A stretch of DNA of 64,000 nt from Forficula auricularia (taxonomy: Eukaryota > Arthropoda > Insecta > Dermaptera > Forficulidae), in the NCBI GenBank assembly GCA_024734495.1, contig JALMQS010000411.1:409725-473724 (forward strand), written 5' to 3'. Positions within the stretch are counted from its first letter, which is position 1. Each line of letters opens with the position of its first letter. The position numbers were made by a program, and so were the translations under genes. The notes under the pieces were generated by a model, which was not told where the DNA came from, made no database searches, and saw only the letters and a list, made by a program, of their open reading frames with translations. This document shows positions 25,801 through 38,600 of this stretch, in pieces.

Positions 25801-28800
25801 AAGGTATAAAATAATTATTATCTTATTTAGTTACAACTAAACGACGAAATATTAACATGAAATTACTTTTTGAAATCGGTACCAAACAAACTATACCTAT
25901 AAGCGAGCATACCCTAAAAACGTACTAAGTAAGATCCGTCGAATGCGATTCATAAAAGATATATGTTTGGCACCGACTTCAAAAAGTAATTTCATGTTAA
26001 TATTTCGTCGTTTAGTTGTAACTAAATAAGATAATAATTATTTTATACCTTTTAGTGTATTTTATTTGTTGGATTTAATTTTTTGAAATCGGTTTTATTT
26101 TTTTCTTAAAAATTATTTTTTTTACATATGGTAGATTGGGAAAGGGTGGGAAAATGATAATTATTTTTTTTTTCATTGAAGGACTTTCACCATCTTGATG
26201 AAAAACTAATATTTGTTAGAATAATATATTCGGAGTAACTTAAAAAAAAATTGAAATTATTTACCTCGTAGTTTTGATAAAAAATAAAAAAAAAAAACAT
26301 ATTTGGGCGATTATTTTTTAGTGGGGGGAGGATATAATATCAGTGGCTTGGAAACGATCCATTCATAAAGAGAATATAGTAGTGTAAAAAGTACAGTAAC
26401 GTTAAAAAAACATAACCTAAAATTTTAGCACCATTCATATTTATAGAGTGATTACGAGGCTAAAACTTTTTGTGTGAATTGTCGCTAAAGAACCTCCTTA
26501 ACAGGATAGTTAGCAATGAGGTATTCATAAAGTGATTCTTTTATAATTTTATTTATTCAAGAATCTATTTTCAAGTATGAATCACACAAAGAATGAAGTT
26601 AGATCCAAAATATTTGATGAACATTTTAAGAATTCACTGAGAATTCCTTTGAGCCACATTTCGATGGATTAATGTCCCAAAAACAATGCCAAACCTCTAC
26701 ACTATAATTTTATGTTGCTGATCTGTCTCTTACTTTTATAATCTATATAATAAAAATGAATTTCTGTTTCTTCGTAAGTGCAGATCTCTCAAATGCCTGG
26801 ACCGATTTGGCTAATTTTTTTAAAAAAATGTTCGTAATAGTCCAATTCAGGTTAATACATAAAAAAAATTGGAAAATTCAGGACAAACTAAAAAAAAATT
26901 CAGGTTAGCCAACATAGCTTGCCAAACAATAAAAGAACTAAACTAGCAAAAAACAAGTGTTGGCGGCCCTGTTTGTAAGATTTTTGAGTGTCATTCATTC
27001 TCAATAGTTCTAACCACATTATCGTTGAAGAAGAATTTAATACTGCAACAAAGATTTAAAAAAAAAATCGTTATGATAACTAAATTTTTGAAAAAGTTAT
27101 GGTTATTTAAAAAAAAGCTATTTTTTCAAAAATTCCTAACTTCTTTTGGGTTGGGTGAAAAAATTTGAAAAAAATTCTGAAAACCGTCTTTAATAGAGTA
27201 GAAAAAAATAAAAAAGTTTCAGCCAGGCTTTTGATTATATATATATAGATGAAAAATATTTAATTTAAAATAAAAAATGTTATTTAAAAATCATTTTTCT
27301 TAAAAATACCCTTGGGAATCTCATCTAATCTTTTTTTTATTGTATTTAAGATCCTCAGCCATTTCAAAAGAACTAAGCCTTTTGGCTTTTGTATTCGAGC
27401 TCATTCATTCATTTCAATATTATTTATTTATTTCAAAGTTAATTATAAAGGATTATTGAAACTATACTAACTAAACTAACTGAAAGGAATTAATTAGCTT
27501 TTAGAATTTCTTTAAAAATATATTTTAAAGATTAAAACCAAAATTCAATTAGCCCGTAGAATTCTTTAAAGAAAACAAAATCATTTGAAAACCCATTGTT
27601 ATATTGTTTTGAAATCTAGGAAATTTCAGCCTATTGAAATTATTAAAAACCTATTTTGAGCCTAATTAAACCTAAATTTTCTATAATCTAATAATAAACT
27701 TTAAAAGTTTATTATTTTTTAATTGGATAATTCTCCCCAAATGACGACTTTTGCCTTATTTATTGAATTTTTACAAGACAAAAACTTTATTTTAATTTAA
27801 GTTGAAAGGTTCTTTTTGCCGAATAATTGAGTAGCAAAAGGGAGCAATAAAATATTGTCTTCTGCTGGAAAAATAAATTTTTTAAATTCATTCATAAAGA
27901 GATATACTTTGTCCTCTTCATCAATCTATTAAAATTAATTCACAAGAGTTGATATATGAAAGTGTTCTCTGTATAAAACATCAATAAAACAGCCACACGG
28001 CGGTCCAGGGGGCTCCGCCCCCTGGCAAACAATAGGCCCGCCAAAGGCGGGCCTTAAGCTAGTAAAAAATATTTATAAAGTAACCAAGCTTAATTTCTTA
28101 AGTATATTAAGTACATATTCTACGTTTTTTTGCTTATCAGCTATTATTAGCGTTAGTGTATTTTATGTGTGGCCCAAAACAGCTTATATTCTTTCAATGT
28201 GGCCCAGGCAAGCTAAAAGGTTGGACACCCCTGATCTAGATAATGAAAGGCATGAAAAGGACAAAAGTGTTAGAACGTCCATGTTTCTATTTTCGTGACA
28301 CAAACTATATCTACGTGTTTCGAATTCAACCAAAGTCTAATAAATTCTCATTCTAAATTTAAAACGATCAAGATAAGAGAAGAGGCAGCCAGGAAAATAA
28401 ATTCTACGGTTGATATTTTAATTAAACATTCAATTTTCATCAAGACATAAAAGTTTTAACTTAAATGTTTAGTTAAAATATCGACAGTAAAAAATTAAAA
28501 ATTGTTATTTTCCTTGCTGCCTCTCCCCTTATTTTAAGTTATACTTATAATAGAATCAAGTCTTCATTATATTAAAGTGCACTCAAAAATTGACCATTCC
28601 CGGTGAAACGTTTTCAAACATTTTTCTAAAAATTTTATTTCTCTTTAAATATTGTTTTTTCGGTTTATATTTCTTTACTAATTTTTATAGGCCTTAATGC
28701 TATGATTTTGCTCAATTTTTTTTTTATTAAATATTTTATCCATTTTCGAGATATTTCGAAAAAACGAAGCAAAAAGTAAATATTTTCTCCTCTATTAAAA

Positions 28801-31800
28801 TACTTACCCCACATGTTAAATCAATGTGTGGTTTACATAATCTTACTAATTCATTATTATATTAAATACAAGTTCTTTTTGCTAATACCCTCTTGCGAAG
28901 GACCTATTATTTCGTGATTTTTATTTATTTGATTTGATTTCACGAAATTTCAACAGTGTAAATTCACGCTCATATGAGCTATAAGAGTTATATTCTAATT
29001 AACACATTAGTAAATTCATTAAGATCACATCGACTTAGCCTGTCGATAGTCTGATTGAACTATGTATGTATATTTATTAATACTTAAAAACGGCTTCAGA
29101 ATTATGAGTCGAAACGTCATGAATAAATCATAAAACTTTATATAATTTTCTGATTTCTCCATATATGCTCTAACCCAAACTTTTCACAGCTTATTAAGAA
29201 AGCTTCAACCAAGAATATTCGTAATAAATAAAATAAAAACTCTCATTTAAAGGTTCAAATCCCAGTCACAGCTCAAGTGGGACTCTGGCGATGTCTTATC
29301 CAAACAAATCCGAGTGGCATTGAACAACCCAGAAATGTCCATCAATGTCAAGATGATATTTATATACTTTTTAATCCCCGGTGTCAAGGTAAATTATTGA
29401 AACTAATTAACTCTTTTTTCGCCTAGTATATAGATAAATAATATTTGTTTGTTTTTCAGATGACCCAGTCTATATGGAAGACGAGTCCCTTTTGGCTGAA
29501 TATGTCGAAAACGATGTCGGAAAAGTGTGGGAGGGAGCAGCTAAATATCCAAAAGGACGTCATTGGATTTATGGTCAATACGATGATTGTATTTTACCTG
29601 GAATTTGTTTTCTCTTGGAAAAATCGGGTTTGGCTCATGCTGAAAGAGCAAATCCAGTTAAAATTGCTCGCGCACTATCAGCTGTTGTAAGTTTTAAATT
29701 TTAATTTCGATCTAATTATAATATTAGTCTTAAAGTATTTTTTGCCAAGAAAAGCAGATTTGTTTAATTTATATACATATATTTATAAGTAATAAAACAA
29801 GAGTGCTTGTAAATAATAATTATACATATGAAGACTCAATAGAGTTCATGGGTTAAGTAACATTTCGTAAATTTTTCAGATTTCAGTAGAGGAAATTTAA
29901 ATATTCATTTTATGAAAAAAAATACTTAAAACAACCCAATCGAGTTTAAGAAATATATCATTATGATTCCAAATTTATTTCTTACAGTAAAGGAAGTACA
30001 TTTTAAAAAATAACAAGTAAAATTAAATATGCAATTGGATGTTGATGAAAGCAGTCCACGGTGGTTGTAAAAAAATAAGACTATAGAGGTTTTATTATTT
30101 TACATTTATTTGTTAAACCGACGTTTCGGAGATTTATTCTCTCCTTCTTCAGGGTAACAAAAAGTCAATGAAAGTAGTTCAAAACATAATTACTTTCTGT
30201 CTCCTTTGTCTTCCTTCACACAGCCTCCATACAAATATTTCACAAGATTATTCTATAGTTCTTTGCAATAATCCAATACAAGGGTTGTTACCATTTTTTC
30301 TTCGTTCCTAGTCCTGTAACAATACTCACAGAAGTTCTTAGAAATTCAAGTAAATTAGAAAAAAAGCTTGTAAATACAAAAATATTTTATTTTTAGACTA
30401 CAATCTCTTATAGCTTATACTACTAAATGAACAATTCTTATATTCTTTGTATATATATATATAGAATCGGTTTCCCGAAAACGGCTCTAACGATTTCCAT
30501 GATAATCACACTCTAAGGGCCGGTTGTATGTCGCAAAGTAAATGCTTTTTACAAATAACAAAGGGTAGATGGTAAATGGAGGGACTGGGATGGTAAATCA
30601 GATGACAGGCACTTTCAGGGCCGGTTGTATGTCGCAAAGTAAATGCTTTTTACCATCTACCATGTGTTAGTGGTAAAAAGCATTTACTTTGCGACATAGA
30701 ACCGGCCCTCAGTGTCTCACAAACACTTTCAGTGCCTGTCATCTGATTGGCCATCCCAGTCCCTCCATTTACCATCTACCCTTTGTTAGTTGTAACTGGG
30801 ACTCTGGGTATGCGAGCCCGACTCGCTCTTCACCGGGTATTAATGCATAAATTTCTCTATCTAGATTTACTTTATTTTAGTTCAACTCTTATTTTACACA
30901 AAGTACAAAACGTTGAATACACTTTGTATTTAACAGTTTCAAGTAGGGTTATGGATTCGAAGGAGTCAAAGCGGGAGATTCTGGTTAGAAAAGTACTTAC
31001 TGTACATTCAGACTTCTCTGAACATTATCCCTCTTTATTTATCCCCCTATTTTCCAAAGGAAAATTTGACAGGTTTTATTTTAGAACTTGTCAAAATACA
31101 GTTTCTGGGTGTGAAGCTGTAAGGAATCTTTAGACTCATCTAATTTATAAAGAATAGCCAATTGCCCATACTATCAATAAGGTTGAAAAGACTATTGTAA
31201 TCTTTTGGAACCATTTTCTATTCATTCATGTTTGTTTGTTTTTGTTTTTTGTTAAAGGGTTTATGTTATTACATAAGGGTTATTTAATTTCAATTTGAAT
31301 TCGAAGTAATTTCTTACTTAATTAAAAAATAATTATAAAATTCTGAATGACTATAAAAACTAATTATATTTTTTGAATTATGAAAATTACTTAGTAAAAC
31401 GGCTCTATATTTGAAAAAATTATTTAATGTCAGAAGATCGAAAAACTCATACACTTATCGTCCAGATCATATAGTGCCGATAAAATAATTTGTATCATTT
31501 ATCATCATGAAAAGACAATTTATGACCGAGGGTTCAAAATGGTTAAGCAGTCTCATTTTTGACTCTTTCTACCAGATCATTATACTCGTTTTTATATTAA
31601 TTTACTTAAAGATAAGGGATTTTTAAATAAAAATATTTCAAGAGTCGTGCAGCTATAATTTTCTTTTATTTAAAAAATTTATTACTAACGTTTCGACGTT
31701 TGGTTATAATGACTTAGTATTTAATTATATCAGAGTTGAATGATTTTATTTTTATCGTATTTGGTTTCAAACGTTTTTACTATTTTTTTATTTTTTCTCT

Positions 31801-34800
31801 TTAGATTAATTCTGCCGATGATTCTGGGCTTCTTGTTGGCAAATGGAAACCCCCTTATAGAGATGGCACGTCACCTTTTGCATGGACAGGAAGTGTTGCA
31901 ATTTATGAGAAATACTTGATGGATGGAGGAAAACCGGTGCGCTACGGACAATGTTGGATTTTCTCAGCTGTTATGGTCACAGGTAAGATATTTCTATACG
32001 CTTAGTCGACAAGAAAAAATTAATTCAAGTTATTATAGAAAAAAAATCAATAAAATTCCCTTAAATGGAAAATGTTTTCTTTTCAATGAAACCACTGAAG
32101 CTGGTTTTGATTATTTTTTACCATTTAAAAGATGTAAAATGATTTAATGATTTAAGCGTTTCTGCGGATACCTAAATAATTTTATTTCAAAAAATATTTA
32201 TTAAAAAAATCAAAACATGATTTTAATGTAGTTGTTTCACCATATGGGTTTTCTTAGGATTTTTTTTGAAATTTAGAGAGAATATTATTTAACTACTCTG
32301 CATCGATTGGTGGAAAAACGAAATTTATGAACAATATAGTTCCGGAGATATTAAATTCCAAAGAGAGAGTTTTTCAGACTCTTATATATTGCGCTATACG
32401 GGATAACGGAAAGTTTACATACATATTTAATTATAATTAAGAAACTCTTCTTACCAGTTTTATAAAAAACTAAACTAACATTAAACAATAACTAATACAT
32501 TTTTTAAGAAAATTTTAATTCATAGTTACAACACAGTTTTGGAGATAACAATCAATAAATAATGAAAAATGTATAATGAAAAATTTACATTAAAAACAAG
32601 CTGACAACAACGCATATATTTAACCTAAAAAGTGGATTAACTTTAGTACTTTTTTGACGTTCTTTAACTTCATCCATTGTCGCAACAGCTTTTAATAGTT
32701 TATTAAGAAATTTTTGTTTAATAAATTGACCTTTATAATGTATTTTATCTGTCATTTCTATGATAAAAATATTCAAACTCGGACAATGTTGCCAGATTTG
32801 TCAAACGAGAACGGGATTGGCTAGTAGTGGTACATACATATATACTCTAGCATTAACTTTTTGCTAGTATTGTTGCGAAACAACTACCTTAATTGAATGT
32901 TTTTGTATTTTGTTTGTTTATAGCTTGTCGTGCTTTGGGCATCCCTTGCAGATCCGTGTCAAATTTTGTTTCTGCCCATGATACAAATCGAACAATGACC
33001 ATTGATCGTTTCTTTGATTCTCGCGGAGAGATCATTCCTGGTGGACCTGAGGGAGATTGTTTTGATTCCTGTTGGAATTTCCATTGTTGGAATGAAGTTT
33101 GGATGACTCGACCGGATTTACCGAAAGGATTTGATGGATGGCAGGCTGTTGACGCGACACCACAAGAGGAAAGCGATGGTAAAAAAATAAATAATTTAAA
33201 TTAAAGGATTCAACTTAGAGATACTATATTATAATTAAAATATAATGCTGATGCAGAATCCATATAGAAGAAAACAGATGATATTAGGATTTTGATATTA
33301 GTTCTTACGGGAGCGTCAGTATACCTGTTTGCGAAAGAGTTAAAAACTGATTTTGAAAGCTCGTCATTAAATGACATGAATTCGGAGATGGCCATAGTTA
33401 GATGGAACTTTCAGGAAGGCATGTATACAAAAGAATCAAGGGGCGGATCCAGGAATTTTTATGGGGGGGGGGGGCGATATTAAAAAAAATACAAGAATAT
33501 ACCAATATTTTTTTTTAGTAGGAAATTCAATTAATTAATGTTTATTTACAAGAAATGCGCTTATATTCGAAAGAAATATTACACTAATACCAGGGGCGGT
33601 ACCAGACTTTCATTTTTGGGGGATCATGTAGAAAAGAATGATTTCCTTATGCAAAGTTTTTATATTAGATTACTTAAAGAGAAAAATTTTAATCAAAAAT
33701 AAAATATATAGGAGTATTAGTCAATACCATATAATAGAATAAAATTATAATTATAATATATTAAATTTACAATAATACCTTTTCTTCATATAGATTAACT
33801 ATAGTACAAGAAATTCAAGAGTTATGATGCTTAATAAGAAAAAAATCAAAGAGGTTGTCCTCCGCTTGATGCACACAAACATATATCTATATATATAATG
33901 ATATGGGTATATAATATATGTATGTATATGTTTATATATAATCTATTTGTTAGGGTCTATAGTTTTGAAGGTTTGAACTTCATCACCAGTCTTTTTAATA
34001 AGAAATATTCTATTTGCTATTTCTCATAGGTTCAATTACCCGATTGGATGTAGGTAAATTTGTTTTGTTTTAATAATAATCTGGTCACTTCCCAACTAAT
34101 GGTTTACAAGAGGTCTATTTGCATTATATCGAATTAATAATTAGACTTAATGGAATAGGGATCCTTCCTGAATCGGGTGGCAGAAAGTTATCAAGGAAAC
34201 AATTTTTATTCTTCCATAAGAGTAAGGAAATTAGTTCCCGGTTAACTAGCGACTCTGTTTTCGCCAATAGTTTCACTTAAATAAAAATATTTAAATGTAT
34301 TCCTTAGCTAAATAGCATTAATATGTTTTTGTTGTTTGGCAGGATTATTTCGCTGTGGTCCAGCGAGTGTCAAGGCTGTACGTTTAGGGGAAGTCGGTCT
34401 CTCCTATGACACCCCTTTTATATTTAGCGAGGTTAATGCAGATGTCCATCATTTCGTTCATGATTCAAATTCTTCATGGGGATTTTCACGATCAAAAATG
34501 GACCGCTATCATGTTGGCCAACGAATTGTGACTCGTTTACCTGGTCCAATTGATTTGAACGGCAATAGCGATCTTGAGGATATTACCTTACAGTATAAGC
34601 AAGAAGAAGGTAAGATACAATTATTTTTATTGCAAAAATTAATAGACACCATGATCAGCCGGAATTCGAACCCAGGATCTCATTTGTCCGGGGAGAAGCT
34701 CTTATCCAGTGTTCTTCAACCCGTGTTCTGCGGAACCGTAGGGTTGCACTCAAACGCTTTAGGGGTTCCGCGAGTCAATGGTAAAATTCGATGTATAATA

Positions 34801-35642
34801 CAAATACTTTATATTTTACATGGCATATTCAACTTTTTGTTTGAATAAATTCCAATTTATATCTTATATAAAGTTTTTATAACAAAGGTAGGGACGCACC
34901 TTGTTCATAACATGTAATATGTAATACGAAGTTGCATAAAAAATTATCCCAAAAAATGGTTCCGCGAAATAACAAAGGTTGAAGAACACTGCTCTAATCC
35001 ATTGAGCTACAAGTACTCAATCCCAAATCAAAATTCTAGATATTTATATAAATACGAGCAGTACCTGGCGTGCCTACGGCACGCCCGGCACCGCTCGGCC
35101 CTCCGAGCTGGTGGCCCTGGCGGGCAGCGTCTCGAGATGCGATTATTAGCTGTCCGTAATTATATGTTTTGAAAAAAATATTTTTTTGAATAATGAATAT
35201 TGATCAAAGAAAGATGAAAAAATATAATTAAATGCTTTATAAATACTTTATTAGAGCATGCAACCATTTCTTTCGAAATTTCCGATCGGTTGGAAACCTA
35301 TTTCTTTTTTAATAATACATTTCAATATTTAAATTTATCTAAAAAGTGTCTCTAAATTAATTATATATAACTCTGAAGAAGGAGGGAAAAATCCTCCGAA
35401 ACGTCGCGTCGGTTTGAAAGGAAAGGAGGAAGGATTCCAATAAATTACACCTTATTTTATATGTGTTAATTTTTTCTTTCCTCACTACCTCTGGGCTGCC
35501 TTCCATTACATTCAATTATATATAATAATTTTAAAATTAATTTATCTACTAAAATTTCAAATGAACCGCGCAGTAATAAATTAAGAATTAATCTCATTAT
35601 CCCATTAAATCATATCTCATTAAAACTTATATTATAAATTAA

Positions 35643-35690
<48 letters not shown>

Positions 35691-38600
35691 TTAATTTGTC
35701 TACTAAAATTTTAAGAATTTATATTTTTCTTAAATTCAAAAAAAAAATTAGTTTTCGCGGTATGAATTATTTCCAAAAAATTAAATATATATTAATATAT
35801 AATATATTTAAAATTAATAAATTTGTCTACTAAAATTTCAAATGAGACACGCCGTAAATCTAATATTCTAAGCTATATAGAGGAATATATTAATACTATA
35901 TAGAGATATTATAGATATATAATATAGAGAATAGATATGTTTTATTTGTAAAATTTGACAATATAACAACTGTCATTGAATATTAGTTGCTTTTTCTCCC
36001 ACATCGTACGCTAAGGCGCCACAGGTACTGTCTGACAATGGCTTTTATATATATAGATATAGTATTTCAATATTTATTTCCGTGGCACTATATTGTAATT
36101 AATTGAGATCTATTTAATTATAATTAACTAAAATAACGTTCCTATTTTATTAATAGGGTCCATAGCTGAACGAGAAGCGGTACGAAATGCGATGCTAGGT
36201 TTTGATCGGATGATATCAACAGAACCAATTTTGGATTCATCTTCTTCACAAGAAAATAGTGCAGATGTAATTTTTGATCTGGAAGAAATTGAACACATAA
36301 TTATTGGTCAACCATTTTCTGTTGTCGTTAATATTCAGAATAATCCAGTTAAAACATTATTGTTAAAGTTCCATAGCAGTTGCTTAAATCATAGCTATAG
36401 GAATGTACAGTTAGGTTCTTTGATATTGAATTTATAACTTGGCAAGTTATAATAATAGTCAATAAATTATGTTTAACGTGATGATATTTAATTAATACAA
36501 GCTTAAAATTTAACTTTTTCTTAACGTCATTTGTACCGAACTTGACCTCTTTTTCACATTTATGTTTCTGGTCAGATAGGAATCATTAATTTTTGAAAAG
36601 TTTTATTCTTTTATTTTTCTAAATAACTACATAGCAGTTAAATTTCACCTCTTCAATATATCAATATGTCCTGAAGAAGGGAAATCTTCGGTTTTTCGAT
36701 TCACCCTTTATTAATGTGTCAAGCCTAATTGTACCCCAAACCCTACCAGTATGCCAAATTTCAGGATTCTAGGATCAGGGGAAGTACTTTAGGATTTTGA
36801 TATGTCAGTCAGTCAGTGTTAAAAATGGCACTTTTGAGACCTTAATAACTCAAAAACTATAATAATTTTATTCATGAAATTTGGGATTCTATGGATTCAT
36901 GGGGGCCTTATTAGACACGCAAAATTACAAGTGTATAGGTCTAATAGTTTGTGAGTTATCATGGGGTCGAAAGTTGCTCGAAATGGTATACACACGGCCT
37001 TGCGTCGCTGTTCTTTTCGGAACTTGGCTGACACAGTGCCATGTGTCTAGAAGCCTACATAATTATATATAACGAATATAAATAAATGTATATATCTTGA
37101 GACTATAGTTTCGAATATTTGACCTTCATCATCAGTCTTTTTAATCAGAAATATTTTTACTGTTATTTCTCATGGGTTCAAATATCCGATTAGATATAGA
37201 AGATAATTCGTTTTGTTGTTATAGCAAGCTGGTCACATAACAAAAGATTGGCCATTTTGAGAGCATATCGAATTTCCATATACCTGAAGTATAAACAAAC
37301 AAAGGGGGTGGTGGGTTTTTCTCACTATCCCTTCCGGTATTTTACATTTATTAAATTTTTGAAAACATTTTAAGTGGATTAGTTTAAATAATAATACTAC
37401 TAATTATAATAATAATTTACTATTATTTAAATCTTTTCAACTGCAAATTGGGACTCATTAATTTCAATATGGTAAAACAGTTTCATGAATAAATTACATT
37501 CAATGAATTTATTTTTGAAATTTAATTAAATTAATCACATTTTGAATTTGATTAATCTCATTTTGTCAGGAAAGATGTTTCGGCTGAAACCACTTTGGGC
37601 CTGTCATCTGATTGGCCATCCCAGTCCCTCCATTTATTATCTACCGTTTGTTAGTGGTAAAAAGCATTTACTTTGCGACATACAACTTTAGATTACACAT
37701 TTAAATGAGATAACCCCATCAGAATGCACGACCTTTCGACCCCTATTTCTGGAGTCGTTTTCAAGTACTGATGAAGTCGAATAGACTGACTGTCCTGCAT
37801 TAGAGATGAATCCTGATTCATGAGATAACATTGTGCTCATTTTCTTCATTAGTGAGGGTTCGTGTTTCTCTCTGCATTCTTGTATCTTTAAAGTGGCAAC
37901 AATAGCCCCTGTGCTTGAAAGGGTCAATGTTTCTATTTTTAGTGATGCCATTAGTCAATATGCTGAAGAAAACTTTGTACTTAATTCTTTTGGGCAATTT
38001 TGTTTTCCTATTAAACCCTTTCTATAAATGATCTATTTTTAATGAATATCCATTGATTATATTTTTATTTATTAGAATAATGCATCAGAAACGAGAACAA
38101 TTAAGGTTTCGTTATCGGCTAACGCTGTTATTTACAATGGTGATTTCATCGGACTATTGAAGAAAGAAGATGGAGAATTTGAATTGCCTGCACAACAACG
38201 TATGTTGGAAATATAATTATTTATTTAATAAATAAAATAGAATGATTCGTCTTCATGATTTATAGTTTCAGTTGAAGTTTTGTAGGGATGAGGGCAGAAA
38301 ATTAATTTAAAAACAAGAATTTATTTAAATTGAACATTTCGCCAATTTATCATGACTTCTTCAGCCTTCAGCAAATCATTTTTATAAATATATTAAATAA
38401 ATTTTTGTTTTCAAATTATTTATCTGTCCAGATTCTAAGAAATGTCAAATGAAATAATAAATAAATAAATAATATATATTTTCACCCTGTTTAATTTTCC
38501 AGGTGAACGTTTGCGACTTCAAATAAATCCTTCTGATTATCTGAAGAAAACCCGTGACCATGCATTATTTAAAATTTATGCAATTGCAAAAATAAATGAA

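Larger units (their letters stand above)
25331..28233. mobile_element. hAT element relic (2.9 kb) filling most of transglutaminase intron 3
   Basis: It starts CAGGCTTGTCCAACCTGCGG and ends GGTTGGACACCCCTG, classic hAT termini, with subterminal GTGGCCC blocks near both ends (25371 and 28200). The flanks ATCTCGCT and ATCTAGAT match at 6 of 8. The inside is no longer hAT sequence. It is occupied by foldback copy C, the 26124-26502 repeat and a Helitron. No transposase is left. Confidence 0.8.

Noticed and set aside
28035..28053. GC-rich hairpin as a bacterial-type terminator
   Set aside because: It is followed by TTAAGCTAG and lies at an A/T insertion point, so it is the 3' hairpin of a Helitron.
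30747..31133. 128-codon + frame in transglutaminase intron 5
   Set aside because: Its first 30-odd codons are MITE sequence and the rest has no domain. It lies between two confirmed exons of another gene on the same strand.
34336..34848. 170-codon frame running past exon 8
   Set aside because: Only 34343-34609 is exon. The continuation is intron, SINE and hAT MITE sequence. The protein resumes correctly at 36157.
34650..35025. Functional tRNA gene
   Set aside because: The head is broken by a 285-bp insertion, and the sequence is embedded in repeats within an intron, so a SINE relic is more likely.
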